NCBI GenBank assembly: GCA_002504525.1
Contig: DATD01000035.1
Coordinates: 136,267-174,089, forward strand
Direction of reading: 5' to 3'
DNA: 37,823 nt
From: Methanomassiliicoccus sp. UBA345
GTDB taxonomy: Archaea; Thermoplasmatota; Thermoplasmata; Methanomassiliicoccales; Methanomassiliicoccaceae
Part shown: in pieces, positions 7,572 to 15,440 of the stretch
Layout of the letters: each line of letters starts with the position of its first letter
How positions within the stretch are numbered: position 1 is the stretch's first letter
Position numbers and translations under genes: made by a program
Notes under the pieces: model-generated
Told to the model about the DNA's origin: nothing
Databases searched by the model: none
What the model saw: only the letters and a program-made list of their open reading frames with translations

Positions 7572-8918
7572 TCAAACCCTTTTCTCCAGCTCTTTTCTTA
7601 TCGCCTCGGAGATCTCCTTGGACGCGTAGCGTCCGTGGGTCTCCTTCATGACCTGGCCGATCAGGAAGTTGGCCGCCCGCGGGTTGGAGCGGAAGTCCCT
7701 TACGACGTCCGGGTTCGAATCCACGAGACGGGACACCAGCGGCCCGAGGTCTTCCGATGATAAGGGCTTCGCGGCTTCCGATCCCTTGCCTGCCAGGATG
7801 GCTATGCGCATCCTGGCCTCGGCGTCGGTGATCGCTCCGCTGCGGACATCGTCGATGATCGGGACGATGGTCTCCTCCAGCCGTCCGCCGTAACGCTCCT
7901 GAAGCTCCATCCATTGGGCCGAGATCGCTCCAAGCGTCCAGGTGGTGGCCGTTTCGCTGCCGGCCCGGCGGGCCAGCGCCTCGAACATGTCGGCAAGCTC
8001 CCAGGAGGTCAGGACGATCTGCCTCGCCGATGTCGGAGCGAGGCCGTACTCGGCCTCGAGCCGCGCGGCGCGGGCCAGGGGCGTCTCCGGAAGCTTCATG
8101 GCGCGGGCCATCGGCCCTATGGTGAAGGTGCCGAGGTCCGGCTCTCCGATGTAGCCGTAATCCTCCTCGAACTCCTTCTCCCTGGACGGCAGCGTGGTGC
8201 CCCGCTCCTCATCGAAGCGGCGCGTCTCCCGGCTGATCTTCTTTCCGGCGGCGAGCAGCTTGCTCTGCCTCTTGGCCTCGAACTTCAAGCCCTTCTCGAT
8301 GCTCTTCAGTCCGTTGATGTTCTTGATCTCCACGCGCTCCTCGCCCACCGAGATGTTGGCGTCCGCCCTCACCGTGGTCTCGTCGTTGGGGGACAGCCCG
8401 ATGAGGCGGCGAAGCTCGATGAGCAGGTCGGTCAGGAACGCTCTCGCTTCCTCGGGAGAGGTAAGGTCGGGCGCGGTCACGATCTCCACCAGGGGAACGC
8501 CGGAACGGTTGTAGTCGACCAGCGCGACCTCCTCACCGGAGCGTCCGGCGCGCTTGATGCGGCCCGGGTCCTCCTCGATGTGGACCCTCCATATGCCTAT
8601 CCTCCGCCCTCCGATGGTGAAGAAGCCGTCCTTTCCCAGCGGGGTCTCGTACTGCGTGATCTGGAAGTTCTTGACCAGGTCAGGGTAGAAGTAGGTCTTG
8701 CGGGAGAACCAAACCTTCTCGTTGATGTCGCAGTTCAGGAACTTGGCGATGGACACGCCCATCTCCAGCGCCTTGCGGTTCAGCCTCGGCCTGGAGCCGG
8801 GGAACCCGAGGCATATCGGGCATACCGATGAGTTCACCTCGTCGCCCGACGTGGAGCAGGAGCAGAACAGCTTGCTGCGCGTAGGCAGCTGGACGTGGAC
8901 CTCCAGGCCGATCCTCAT
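7572..8918 (-). CDS. gatB: Asp-tRNA(Asn)/Glu-tRNA(Gln) amidotransferase subunit B
   Basis: GatB binds the misacylated tRNA and activates its side chain before amidation. The start MRIGLEVHVQLPTRSKLFC is the family hallmark, and the zinc site is seen as FCSC followed by CPIC. The core motifs VWFSRKTYFYPDLVKNFQITQ and HIEEDPGR are intact. The C-terminal helical and YqeY-like tail domains end with KEISEAIRKELEKRV. The ATG at 8918 overlaps the gatA stop by 4 bases (ATGA), which fixes it; a long in-frame upward extension is only a shadow of gatA. The length is 448 residues. It converges with aspS, with 10 bases between their stops. Confidence 0.96.
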   Translation of the reverse strand: MRIGLEVHVQLPTRSKLFCSCSTSGDEVNSSVCPICLGFPGSRPRLNRKALEMGVSIAKFLNCDINEKVWFSRKTYFYPDLVKNFQITQYETPLGKDGFFTIGGRRIGIWRVHIEEDPGRIKRAGRSGEEVALVDYNRSGVPLVEIVTAPDLTSPEEARAFLTDLLIELRRLIGLSPNDETTVRADANISVGEERVEIKNINGLKSIEKGLKFEAKRQSKLLAAGKKISRETRRFDEERGTTLPSREKEFEEDYGYIGEPDLGTFTIGPMARAMKLPETPLARAARLEAEYGLAPTSARQIVLTSWELADMFEALARRAGSETATTWTLGAISAQWMELQERYGGRLEETIVPIIDDVRSGAITDAEARMRIAILAGKGSEAAKPLSSEDLGPLVSRLVDSNPDVVRDFRSNPRAANFLIGQVMKETHGRYASKEISEAIRKELEKRV

Positions 8919-10243
8919 GCTCTCCCCTCCGGCCGGCGGTATTCGAACCCGTTCTCCCATCGTTCGGCCAGGGAGAGCAGGCGCCCTTCCTCCCAGCGGG
9001 GAGCCACCAGCTGCATGCCTGCCGGGAGGCCGTCGATGTACGCGCACGGGATGGAGATGTGCGGCAGCCCGGCCAGGTTCGGCGGGCCGGTGAGGAAGTC
9101 GGCCTGGTACGTTTCCAGCGCCGACATGCTCTCTATCTCGTCGAACCGAGGCGCCACGAACGGCATGGTCGGCGTCAGGACCGCATCGACGGAGCGGAAC
9201 TGCTCCTCGTATTCTCGTATGATCAGCTCGCGGACCTGCAGCGCCTTGATGTAGTAGCGGTCGCGGAAGCCCACCATGCGGCAGAACGTTCCGAGCAGTA
9301 TGCGCCGCTTGGCCTCCCTTCCGAGGCCTCTGGAGCGCACGCGCGAGAAGAACTCGTTGAAGCTCTGATCGGTCTCCTGTTCGATGTCCCCGTACCGCAT
9401 GCCGCAGTAACGGGCGAGGTTGGTGGACGCTTCCGCGGTCGCCAGGATGTAATACGCCGACAGAGCGAACCGTAGCGCCGGCATGGCGCCCCTTCGCACC
9501 TCCACCCCCATCCGCTCCAGCCTTGCCACCGCGTCCTCGAACGCGGCCCGCATGCTGCCCGACAGCCCGGTCAATGCCTCCTCCGGCACCGCGACGGAGC
9601 GTATCTGTCCGCTCATGTCGAGGGGCGGCTGGACCTGGCTGGTGGGATCGAGCGGGTCCGGGCCGCTGATGGCCGGAAGGTACCGCCGTATCATGCCGGA
9701 CGAAGCGCTCAGCAGCCCTATCTTGTCGAGGGAGTTGCCGTAATCGATGAGGCCCCACCGCGAGACCCGCCCGTAGGTGGGCGTCAGGCCGACGACGCCG
9801 CAGAAGCTGGCCGGGCAAGAGATGGAGCCGCCGGTCGACACCCCTACCGCGAGGTGCCCCTCCAGCATGCTGGCCGCGGCCGCCGCTCCTCCCGAGCTCC
9901 CCCCGCAGCTGCGCGCTGCATCGTACGGGTTGCGCGGCACCCCCGTGGCCGAGTTGGTGCTGAAGGAGCCGAACCCGAACTCGTCCATGTTGGTCTTCCC
10001 GATCAGCAGCCCGCCCGCTTGCCGCAGCCTCGCGACCGCCGTGGCATCGAAAGGAGGACGATATCCTTCCAGGATGCGGCTTCCGGCCCGGGCCTGGAAG
10101 TCGGAGGTGCACAGATTGTCCTTGGCGGAGAAGTGGAAGGCGTGCTCGACTTCATAGGCGAGAGGGTCTTCAAGCCGCTCAGCGAAGATGCGGTGCCTCT
10201 CATCCGCGTCCCGTACCGCCGCCAGCAGGTCCATGACGCTCAT
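8915..10243 (-). CDS. gatA: Asp-tRNA(Asn)/Glu-tRNA(Gln) amidotransferase subunit A
   Basis: GatA is the glutaminase subunit (amidase-signature family) that releases ammonia for GatB. The catalytic lysine is in FSAKDN (residue 41), and the two serines of the Ser-cisSer-Lys triad lie in CGGSSGG and TGGSI. GKTNMDEFGFGSFSTNSATG is the usual family block. At 442 residues it is about 30-40 shorter at the N-terminus than many GatA proteins. The ATG at 10243 is chosen because it overlaps the gatC stop as ATGA; ATG 10267 would add 8 residues. After the catalytic serine the sequence reads ISCPASFCG instead of the more common IRQPAAFCG. Confidence 0.95.
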   Translation of the reverse strand: MSVMDLLAAVRDADERHRIFAERLEDPLAYEVEHAFHFSAKDNLCTSDFQARAGSRILEGYRPPFDATAVARLRQAGGLLIGKTNMDEFGFGSFSTNSATGVPRNPYDAARSCGGSSGGAAAAASMLEGHLAVGVSTGGSISCPASFCGVVGLTPTYGRVSRWGLIDYGNSLDKIGLLSASSGMIRRYLPAISGPDPLDPTSQVQPPLDMSGQIRSVAVPEEALTGLSGSMRAAFEDAVARLERMGVEVRRGAMPALRFALSAYYILATAEASTNLARYCGMRYGDIEQETDQSFNEFFSRVRSRGLGREAKRRILLGTFCRMVGFRDRYYIKALQVRELIIREYEEQFRSVDAVLTPTMPFVAPRFDEIESMSALETYQADFLTGPPNLAGLPHISIPCAYIDGLPAGMQLVAPRWEEGRLLSLAERWENGFEYRRPEGRA

Positions 10244-10512
10244 GCCAGGCGGGGCCCCCTCACCCATCCGTCCGCGGTCCTCATCTCCCTTCGCAGGCGG
10301 CCGGGGTCCGGGTAGGCCATCACCTCATCGTCCCTGAGCCGGTCCTCCACTGGCACGGGGTCCAGATCGAAGTCCTCTCCGGTCGGTGCTTCGTCGAGGA
10401 CGGCGAACGCGGACAGGATGTCCTCCAGATCGGCGGCGTATATGCTAACCTCGTCATCTGTGAGGTCCAACCTCGACACCTTGGCGACCCTGCGGACAGT
10501 TCCCTCGTCCAT
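10240..10512 (-). CDS. gatC: Asp-tRNA(Asn)/Glu-tRNA(Gln) amidotransferase subunit C
   Basis: This is the small (90 residues) subunit that wraps around and stabilises GatA in the GatCAB complex. It shows the family pattern: an N-terminal helix pair (VRRVAKVSRLDLTDDEVSIYAADLEDILSAFAVLDE) and a C-terminal stretch with the conserved LRDDEV segment. It is the first gene of the gatC-gatA-gatB operon, with 4-base overlaps at both junctions, implying coupled translation in fixed stoichiometry. An AT-rich TATA-like block lies about 24-33 bases before the ATG on the minus strand. Archaea use GatCAB for Asn-tRNA and GatDE for Gln-tRNA, so the Asn role is expected here. Confidence 0.92.
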   Translation of the reverse strand: MDEGTVRRVAKVSRLDLTDDEVSIYAADLEDILSAFAVLDEAPTGEDFDLDPVPVEDRLRDDEVMAYPDPGRLRREMRTADGWVRGPRLA

Positions 10513-10620
10513 GTAATGCCTCGGATAAACGCCCGATTATTATGGCCTGGCTATTTATTGCTTTGCCGATTCTCACCACGCCCTCGGCCGGATGGCCCCC
10601 GGGCAATAAGAAAACTTTTT

Positions 10621-10637
10621 GTAATCCACCGGGTTAC
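10621..10637 (+). promoter_or_regulatory. Small hairpin or operator before the TPR gene
   Basis: GTAATCC and GGGTTAC pair around a three-base spacer (six Watson-Crick pairs and one G-T) 19 bases before the start codon, just after the TATA-like AAAACTTTTT. It could be an operator or a 5' hairpin; there is no direct evidence for either. Confidence 0.3.
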
Positions 10638-10655
10638 ATTCTCCGAGGTGCTCTG

Positions 10656-11153
10656 ATGGAGGAAACCGAAAAGCTGATGAAGCAGGCATACCAGGCGCTG
10701 GCCGATGGAGACTATCCCAAGGCCCTATCCAGGTTCGAGAAGGTCACCAAGACGGAGCCGTCCAATCCCGAGGGATGGTACGGCAAGGCGGAAGCAGGAG
10801 TGCTGGTCCCCAAGGTGAAGACCGAGGACATCCTTGAGGCGTACAAGAAGGCCGCCGAGCTGGACCCCAAGAATCCCATGTACCACAGTTCCATAGGCTC
10901 CTTCTGCGTGGAGGCCGGCCTGTTCAACGACGCTGAGGCCGCCTATAAGAAGGCCGCCGAGCTGGACCCCGACAACGCTCCCTACTACTACTCGGAGTTC
11001 GGGGTGGAGTACTTCCGCCGCGCCCCCGTGGTCATGGAGGCGTACATGGACGACAAGGGCGAGGAGATGGTGATGAAGAAATCGCTGAAGTATCTGCTCC
11101 TGGCTGTCGGCCTGGACGAGGAAGGCGCCCTGGAGCTCCTGCAGCGGAAGTAA
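10656..11153 (+). CDS. Tetratricopeptide-repeat protein
   Basis: This 165-residue soluble protein is made almost entirely of TPR helices. The clearest repeats begin EKLMKQAYQALADGDYPKALSRFEKVTKTEP, then ILEAYKKAAELDPKNPMYHSSIGSF and NDAEAAYKKAAELDPDNAPYYY. TPR proteins act as protein-interaction scaffolds; no partner is evident. The ATG at 10656 is chosen because GAGGTG lies 5 bases before it. An upstream in-frame start at 10542 would add a stretch that crosses the promoter. It is divergent from gatC and convergent with the phosphatase gene, with 6 bases between the stops. Confidence 0.85.
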   Translation: MEETEKLMKQAYQALADGDYPKALSRFEKVTKTEPSNPEGWYGKAEAGVLVPKVKTEDILEAYKKAAELDPKNPMYHSSIGSFCVEAGLFNDAEAAYKKAAELDPDNAPYYYSEFGVEYFRRAPVVMEAYMDDKGEEMVMKKSLKYLLLAVGLDEEGALELLQRK

Positions 11154-11159
11154 GCATCC

Positions 11160-11831
11160 TCAAAGCAGGCCGAGCTCCTCCAGCCCCTCGATCACGCCCT
11201 CGGCGTGCTCTTTCCGGCTGACGTAGCTGGCCGCGGCCTTGGCGGCGGGCGATGCGTTCGCCACCGCCACCGAGGCAGCGCATCGGCGGAACATGCTGGT
11301 GTCGTTGTCGGAGTCGCCGAACGCGGCCATCTCGCCGGCGCCCAGGCCGAGGATCGCCGCCATCCTTCCCACTCCCGCTCCTTTTCCGTGGCCCACGTTC
11401 ATTATGTGTATGGCGAAGCCGGTTCGTTCTATCGTCAGCTCCCATCCTTCCAGCAGCTCTCTCATCCGCTCCAGGTCGGCCGAATTATCGACGGCGACCT
11501 CGGTGCGCCGCCATCGGTTTGTGAAGAGCTCCTTCACTTCCATTTCTTCCTGGAGCCTATGCAGCGCCTTCCGAGGCAGCTCCATGTCGAACAGTTCGAT
11601 CACTTCGGTGCCGTGACACACGATCCCGCCGTTCTCGGCGACGACCGGCCCGTCCAACCCTATGTACGTGGACAGCGCATAGGCGATCGGCAGCACGTTG
11701 CCGGACACCAGGCACACGATCGTTCCGCGGTCCTGGACGCGGCGGAGCGCCTCCATCCCCCGCGTGCTGAGCACCCTGTTGTGGTCGGTCAGGGTGCCGT
11801 CGATGTCCACCGCGATCGCCTTGATGTCCAT
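11160..11831 (-). CDS. pgp: Phosphoglycolate phosphatase, archaeal HAD type
   Basis: This is a HAD-superfamily phosphatase of 223 residues resembling the archaeal phosphoglycolate phosphatase characterised in Thermoplasma. HAD motif I is DIDGTLTD (nucleophile and acid/base aspartates at the start), motif II is LVSGN, the motif III lysine is in GHGKGAGVGRM, and motif IV is AAFGDSDNDTSM. The C2-type cap lies between motifs II and III. A related role on sucrose or mannosyl phosphates cannot be excluded from sequence. A TATA box 23-31 bases before the ATG on the minus strand points to a leaderless mRNA. Confidence 0.88.
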   Translation of the reverse strand: MDIKAIAVDIDGTLTDHNRVLSTRGMEALRRVQDRGTIVCLVSGNVLPIAYALSTYIGLDGPVVAENGGIVCHGTEVIELFDMELPRKALHRLQEEMEVKELFTNRWRRTEVAVDNSADLERMRELLEGWELTIERTGFAIHIMNVGHGKGAGVGRMAAILGLGAGEMAAFGDSDNDTSMFRRCAASVAVANASPAAKAAASYVSRKEHAEGVIEGLEELGLL

Positions 11832-11853
11832 GTCTGGTCAGTAGGGCCCGGGG

Positions 11854-11862
11854 AGATAAATC
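11854..11862 (-). promoter_or_regulatory. TATA box of the phosphoglycolate phosphatase gene
   Basis: The minus strand reads GATTTATCT 23-31 bases upstream of ATG 11831, with no Shine-Dalgarno sequence in between. Confidence 0.5.
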
Positions 11863-11992
11863 ACTATCCGGAAGCACGTCCGGCCGGAGGTGCCGATAGC
11901 TGGACCGCTTTCGAGGTGACGCATCGCATCAATAATCAAATTATATAATGCGTAGACGATACCCTAGCGATGGGAGTGGGAGAGGACGCGAT

Positions 11993-12118
11993 ATGCTGAT
12001 TGCAGTCATGCCACTGCCGCGCGCAATGATTAAATCCAGCATGGTGCCACAGCAGGGTGGGGGGAAAGGCCGCCGAACGATCCATCGGATGGCCATAGGC
12101 CATCGCTACATCCAGTGA
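11993..12118 (+). CDS. Possible 41-codon leader ORF overlapping the kinase start
   Basis: An ATG at 11993, preceded by the purine-rich AGAGGAC, opens a 41-codon frame starting MLIAVMPLPRAMIKSSM and ending at TGA 12116-12118. Its stop overlaps the GTG start of the histidine kinase in a GTGA arrangement, the layout used for coupled translation elsewhere in this window. A strong TATA-like AAATTATATAATG lies at 11938-11950. The peptide is basic and resembles nothing I know. It may be a leader peptide that delivers ribosomes to the kinase GTG, which lacks a Shine-Dalgarno sequence, or it may be chance. Confidence 0.3.
   Translation: MLIAVMPLPRAMIKSSMVPQQGGGKGRRTIHRMAIGHRYIQ
12088..12104 (+). promoter_or_regulatory. 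Seven-base-pair hairpin before the kinase start
   Basis: GATGGCC-ATA-GGCCATC forms a perfect seven-base stem with a three-base loop, ending 10 bases before the GTG start at 12115. It could influence translation initiation of the kinase. No further support. Confidence 0.3.
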
Positions 12119-14388
12119 GCGAAATCACGGAGCATCCGAAAATGATCAGCACCGAGCGCAGAAAGAACGGGAAGGGCGGACCGGCCGATGATGAGGTAAA
12201 GGTCCTCCTGGTAGAGGACAATCCAGGCGATGTCGGGCTGATGAGGGCGAACCTTGAGGACTCCCAGAGCCTGAAATCGGCGATATTGAGCGCCGATCGC
12301 CTGCAGAAGGCGGTGGAGATGGTCCCGGCCGTGCTGCCAGACATCATACTCCTCGACCTTGGCCTGCCGGATTCGTCCGGCCTCGATACCGTGGAGGGAA
12401 TGATCAAGGCAGCGGGATCGATCCCCATCATCGTTCTGACAGGCTACTCCGATGAGAACCTGGGCATGGAGGCGGTGAGGAAGGGAGCGCAGGACTACCT
12501 GGTGAAGGGAAAGGTGGACACTGCCACCCTGGAGCGCACGATACGTTACTCGATACAGAGGCGCAAGGCGCTGGAGGAGCTTCGGGAGAGCAATCAGCGA
12601 TACCACAGCCTCTTCAACGATAACCATGCCGTCATGCTGATGATCGATCCGGTGCACGGGGACATCGTCGACGTGAACGAGGCGGCGGTGGACTTCTACA
12701 GCTATCCGAGGGAGCGGTTCACCACCCTCAACATCACCGACCTGGTGTCCCTTCCATCCGCTCAGGTGTTCGAGGTATTGGGCAGGGCGGCCTCCAAGGA
12801 CCAGCAGCACTCGTTCCTCCAGCACCTGCTCTCCGACGGCTCGGCCCGCGACGTCGAGGTGTTCAGCGGCCCTATCAACATCCATGGCAGGGTGATACTC
12901 TATGCCATCGTCCACGACATCACTGAACGTAAGAGGGCCGAGGAGGCAAGGGAACGACTGACCCTGGAGCTCGCCCAGCAACATGATCTGCTGCAGGCGG
13001 TCATCGACAACTCCACCTACGGCATCATGGTGGTGAGCCGGTCGGACCTGGTGGCGAGGCTGTCCAACACCGCGATGCTCGGCATCCTGGGGACGACCTC
13101 GGAGGGAACGGTCGGCCGTCCGCTCACTGAGCTGCCCTTCCTGAGCAAGGGGGAAGGTCCCTGCCTGCTCGATCTGGTGGAGAGGGCCATAAAAGGCGAC
13201 GTGACGGTGATCGAGAAGGAATTGGACGCCACCCACATGGTCGGCGGGAAACTGACGTTCTGGCAGGTCGCGGCGATACCGCTTCCCGGCCCGGTGGACA
13301 CCGGAAACATCCTGCTAATGGTCCAGGACGTGACCGAGTCGGTCATGGGGAGGCGGAGGATAGAAGAGCTGGCGGCCCGTGCGGATTCCGAGCGCAGGAG
13401 GCTGCAGACGATCCTGGACAACCTACCGGTGGGCGTCATAGTCGCCGACCGGGCGGGGAAGGTCCAGCAGCGCAACAACATCGTGGACATCATCTGGGGA
13501 GGGCGCACGTCACACAACAAAGCGGTCGGCGATCTCAGAGAGTCGAGAGGATGGTGGGCCGACACCGGCATGACGGTGCGATCGGGGGAATGGCCCCTTT
13601 CCCGGGCCGTGAAATCCGGCGACACCGTGGTGGGGGGAGTGATCGACATCCAGCGCCTGGATGGGACCAGGGGGACCATTATATCGTCGGCCGCTCCCAT
13701 CCGCGACGCCGATGGCAAGATCATCGGGGGCGTGGAGGTCGTTCAGGACATCACCAGGCAGAGGAAGCTGGAGCACGATGCCATCGAGGCGAAGGAGCAG
13801 GCCGAGCTGTACATCGACCTGCTGTCCCATGACATCAGCAATATGAACGCCTCCATCAAAGGCTACCTGGAACTTGCGTTGGAGAAGATGGACATCGAGG
13901 AGAAGAACAAGCAATATTTCACCAAGCCGATGGACATCATCGAGACCAGCAACCGGCTGATCGAGAACGTTCGGAAGATCCAGCAGGTGGAGGGCCATGA
14001 GGCCAAGCACGGCATGATCGACATCGGCTGGCTGCTGGAGGACGTTCGCGCGGAGGCGGAGAAGTTCCCTGGCCGCGAGGTCAGGATCAGCTACAAGACC
14101 ACCATCAAGAAGTTTGTCATCGCCAGCGAACTGCTGAGGGACGTGTTCGACAACCTCATAACCAACGCCATCAAACATTCCACCGGTCCGGTGGAGATCT
14201 CCATATTCCTGGCCAAGATGTTCGAGAACGGTAGGGAGTACTACAAGGTGTCGGTGGAGGACGACGGCCCCGGCATCCCAGACGAAATGAAGAGCAAGCT
14301 GTTCCAGCGCAAGCAGAGAGGACGGTCGAAGACCGCCGGCAGCGGCCTGGGCCTGTTCCTGGTGAGGAAGCTGGTGGAGGACTTCTAG
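12115..14388 (+). CDS. Receiver-PAS-PAS-PAS histidine kinase, ending at an in-frame TAG
   Basis: This is a cytoplasmic hybrid sensor kinase with no membrane segment. Residues 27-145 are a receiver domain with phosphoacceptor Asp81 (ILLDLGLPDSSG). Three PAS-like domains follow (about 160-280, 290-405, 415-555), the first two ending with the usual DITE or DVTE. The histidine box LLSHDISNMN comes next, then an HATPase domain with N-box DNLITNAIKHS, G1 DDGPGIPDEM and G2 SGLGLFLV. The frame stops at TAG 14386-14388 right after LVEDF. The normal last strand of the ATPase domain continues in the same frame for 36 more codons. GTG 12115 is the likely start; ATG 12142 is an alternative. The kinase is either truncated or decoded through the TAG. 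Confidence 0.9.
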   Translation: MSEITEHPKMISTERRKNGKGGPADDEVKVLLVEDNPGDVGLMRANLEDSQSLKSAILSADRLQKAVEMVPAVLPDIILLDLGLPDSSGLDTVEGMIKAAGSIPIIVLTGYSDENLGMEAVRKGAQDYLVKGKVDTATLERTIRYSIQRRKALEELRESNQRYHSLFNDNHAVMLMIDPVHGDIVDVNEAAVDFYSYPRERFTTLNITDLVSLPSAQVFEVLGRAASKDQQHSFLQHLLSDGSARDVEVFSGPINIHGRVILYAIVHDITERKRAEEARERLTLELAQQHDLLQAVIDNSTYGIMVVSRSDLVARLSNTAMLGILGTTSEGTVGRPLTELPFLSKGEGPCLLDLVERAIKGDVTVIEKELDATHMVGGKLTFWQVAAIPLPGPVDTGNILLMVQDVTESVMGRRRIEELAARADSERRRLQTILDNLPVGVIVADRAGKVQQRNNIVDIIWGGRTSHNKAVGDLRESRGWWADTGMTVRSGEWPLSRAVKSGDTVVGGVIDIQRLDGTRGTIISSAAPIRDADGKIIGGVEVVQDITRQRKLEHDAIEAKEQAELYIDLLSHDISNMNASIKGYLELALEKMDIEEKNKQYFTKPMDIIETSNRLIENVRKIQQVEGHEAKHGMIDIGWLLEDVRAEAEKFPGREVRISYKTTIKKFVIASELLRDVFDNLITNAIKHSTGPVEISIFLAKMFENGREYYKVSVEDDGPGIPDEMKSKLFQRKQRGRSKTAGSGLGLFLVRKLVEDF

Positions 14389-14499
14389 GGCAGGGTGTGG
14401 GTGGAGGACCGTGTTCCGGGGGACCACACCCGGGGGGCGAAGTTCGTGGTCCTGTTGCCCGCGGTCACGGTCGACGGCCGCGGGCAGGTGGCACTTTAA
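14386..14499 (+). other. In-frame amber codon followed by the conserved kinase C-terminus
   Basis: After TAG at 14386-14388 the same frame reads GRVWVEDRVPGDHTRGAKF and on through VVLLPAV to TAA at 14497-14499. This is the standard final beta-strand segment of archaeal HATPase domains. Full decoding would give 794 residues with residue 758 specified by TAG. Explanations are pyrrolysine or other suppression, a recent nonsense mutation, or a sequencing error. If the organism decodes TAG as pyrrolysine, which is known for Methanomassiliicoccales and Methanosarcinaceae, readthrough is natural. Confidence 0.75.
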
Positions 14500-14505
14500 G
14501 CCGGC

Positions 14506-15411
14506 TCACGCGCCGGAGCGTATGTCGCCCAGCGTGGTCACGCGCTCGGCGAAGGCATTGTGCTTGTGGATGGACTCCTCGCTCTCGCTGCGCGCGGTGA
14601 CGAGTGTTTCGTCCGGAAGGTCAGGATACCGCTCCAGCACCTTCGCCAGGATGGTGCGGACCACGTCCTCCACGAACTTGGGCTCGCGGTGGGCTTGCAA
14701 CACCACCTTGGCCTCGTCGCTCCTCTTCAGCACCTCATAGGTGGGGCTGCTGAACGATGCCTCCACGATCTCGATCAGGTCGTTGGCCTCGACATCGAGG
14801 CTCTCCGGGACCTCCATCAGGACGGAGGATATGTTACGCTGATTGTGAGATATGACCGGAAGGCTGTCGTCCATGGTGACGTTGGTACCGTACTGCTCCC
14901 TGACGGTCTCCATGGCGCAGGGGCAGGCGGTCATGCCGATGACCTCGACCCCGATCATCTTCTTGAGGACATCGGAGTTGCGGCTCACCGCCTGGGCCAT
15001 GATCTTGAACGCCTCCAGGTTGGTCTTGCCGCTGGGGCCGGGGCGCTCCATGAAATAGTCGGCGGTCACGCGCACCTCGGCGTAGGTGCAATACTCGTGC
15101 TTCTCCCGCAGTGAGCGGCACAGCTCGGCCGCGAAGACCTCGATGCCGGGGATGCCGGAACGCAATCCTTCCTCCACTGCCTCGTTGATCGCCTCGAGGT
15201 TCCTCGACAGGTGAGAGCCCTTCTGGGTGGACGGAAGGTCCACGTACACATCGATGGTGCAGAAGAGCGTGTTAATCGTATCTCCTCTTACCACCTTTAC
15301 CGGTTTCTTGACACTCGTAACGCCGACCCGGGTCAACATGAACCCCTTGGTCAGGCGACGGTTCTGAACGTCAGCTGCAGCCTGCATGTCCATCACTTTG
15401 ATATCGGCCAT
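14506..15411 (-). CDS. mptA: GTP cyclohydrolase, MptA/FolE2 family
   Basis: This enzyme opens the GTP ring as the first step to the pterin of methanopterin; in archaea the product is a 7,8-dihydroneopterin cyclic phosphate, made by an Fe(II)-dependent enzyme. The 301 residues show the FolE2/COG1469 landmarks: PSTQKGSHLSRNLEAINEA near the N-terminus, the metal-site segment GMTACPCAMETVREQYG, ISHNQRN in the middle and the end SIHKHNAFAERVTTLGDIRSG. ATG 15411 is chosen because GGAGGAGG lies 5 bases before it; an upstream frame start at 15453 would run into the insertion element. TnpB element A ends only 29 bases upstream, so the native promoter has been displaced or replaced. The gene is a marker of a methanopterin-using archaeon. 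Confidence 0.92.
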   Translation of the reverse strand: MADIKVMDMQAAADVQNRRLTKGFMLTRVGVTSVKKPVKVVRGDTINTLFCTIDVYVDLPSTQKGSHLSRNLEAINEAVEEGLRSGIPGIEVFAAELCRSLREKHEYCTYAEVRVTADYFMERPGPSGKTNLEAFKIMAQAVSRNSDVLKKMIGVEVIGMTACPCAMETVREQYGTNVTMDDSLPVISHNQRNISSVLMEVPESLDVEANDLIEIVEASFSSPTYEVLKRSDEAKVVLQAHREPKFVEDVVRTILAKVLERYPDLPDETLVTARSESEESIHKHNAFAERVTTLGDIRSGA

Positions 15412-15440
15412 CCAAAATCCTCCTCCTGAATAAAGATATT

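Noticed and set aside
7572..10112. A single 846-residue minus-strand frame covering gatB and most of gatA
   Set aside because: Only its last 448 residues are GatB. The upstream part is an out-of-frame shadow of gatA, which itself has a complete amidase frame and ATGA junctions on both sides.
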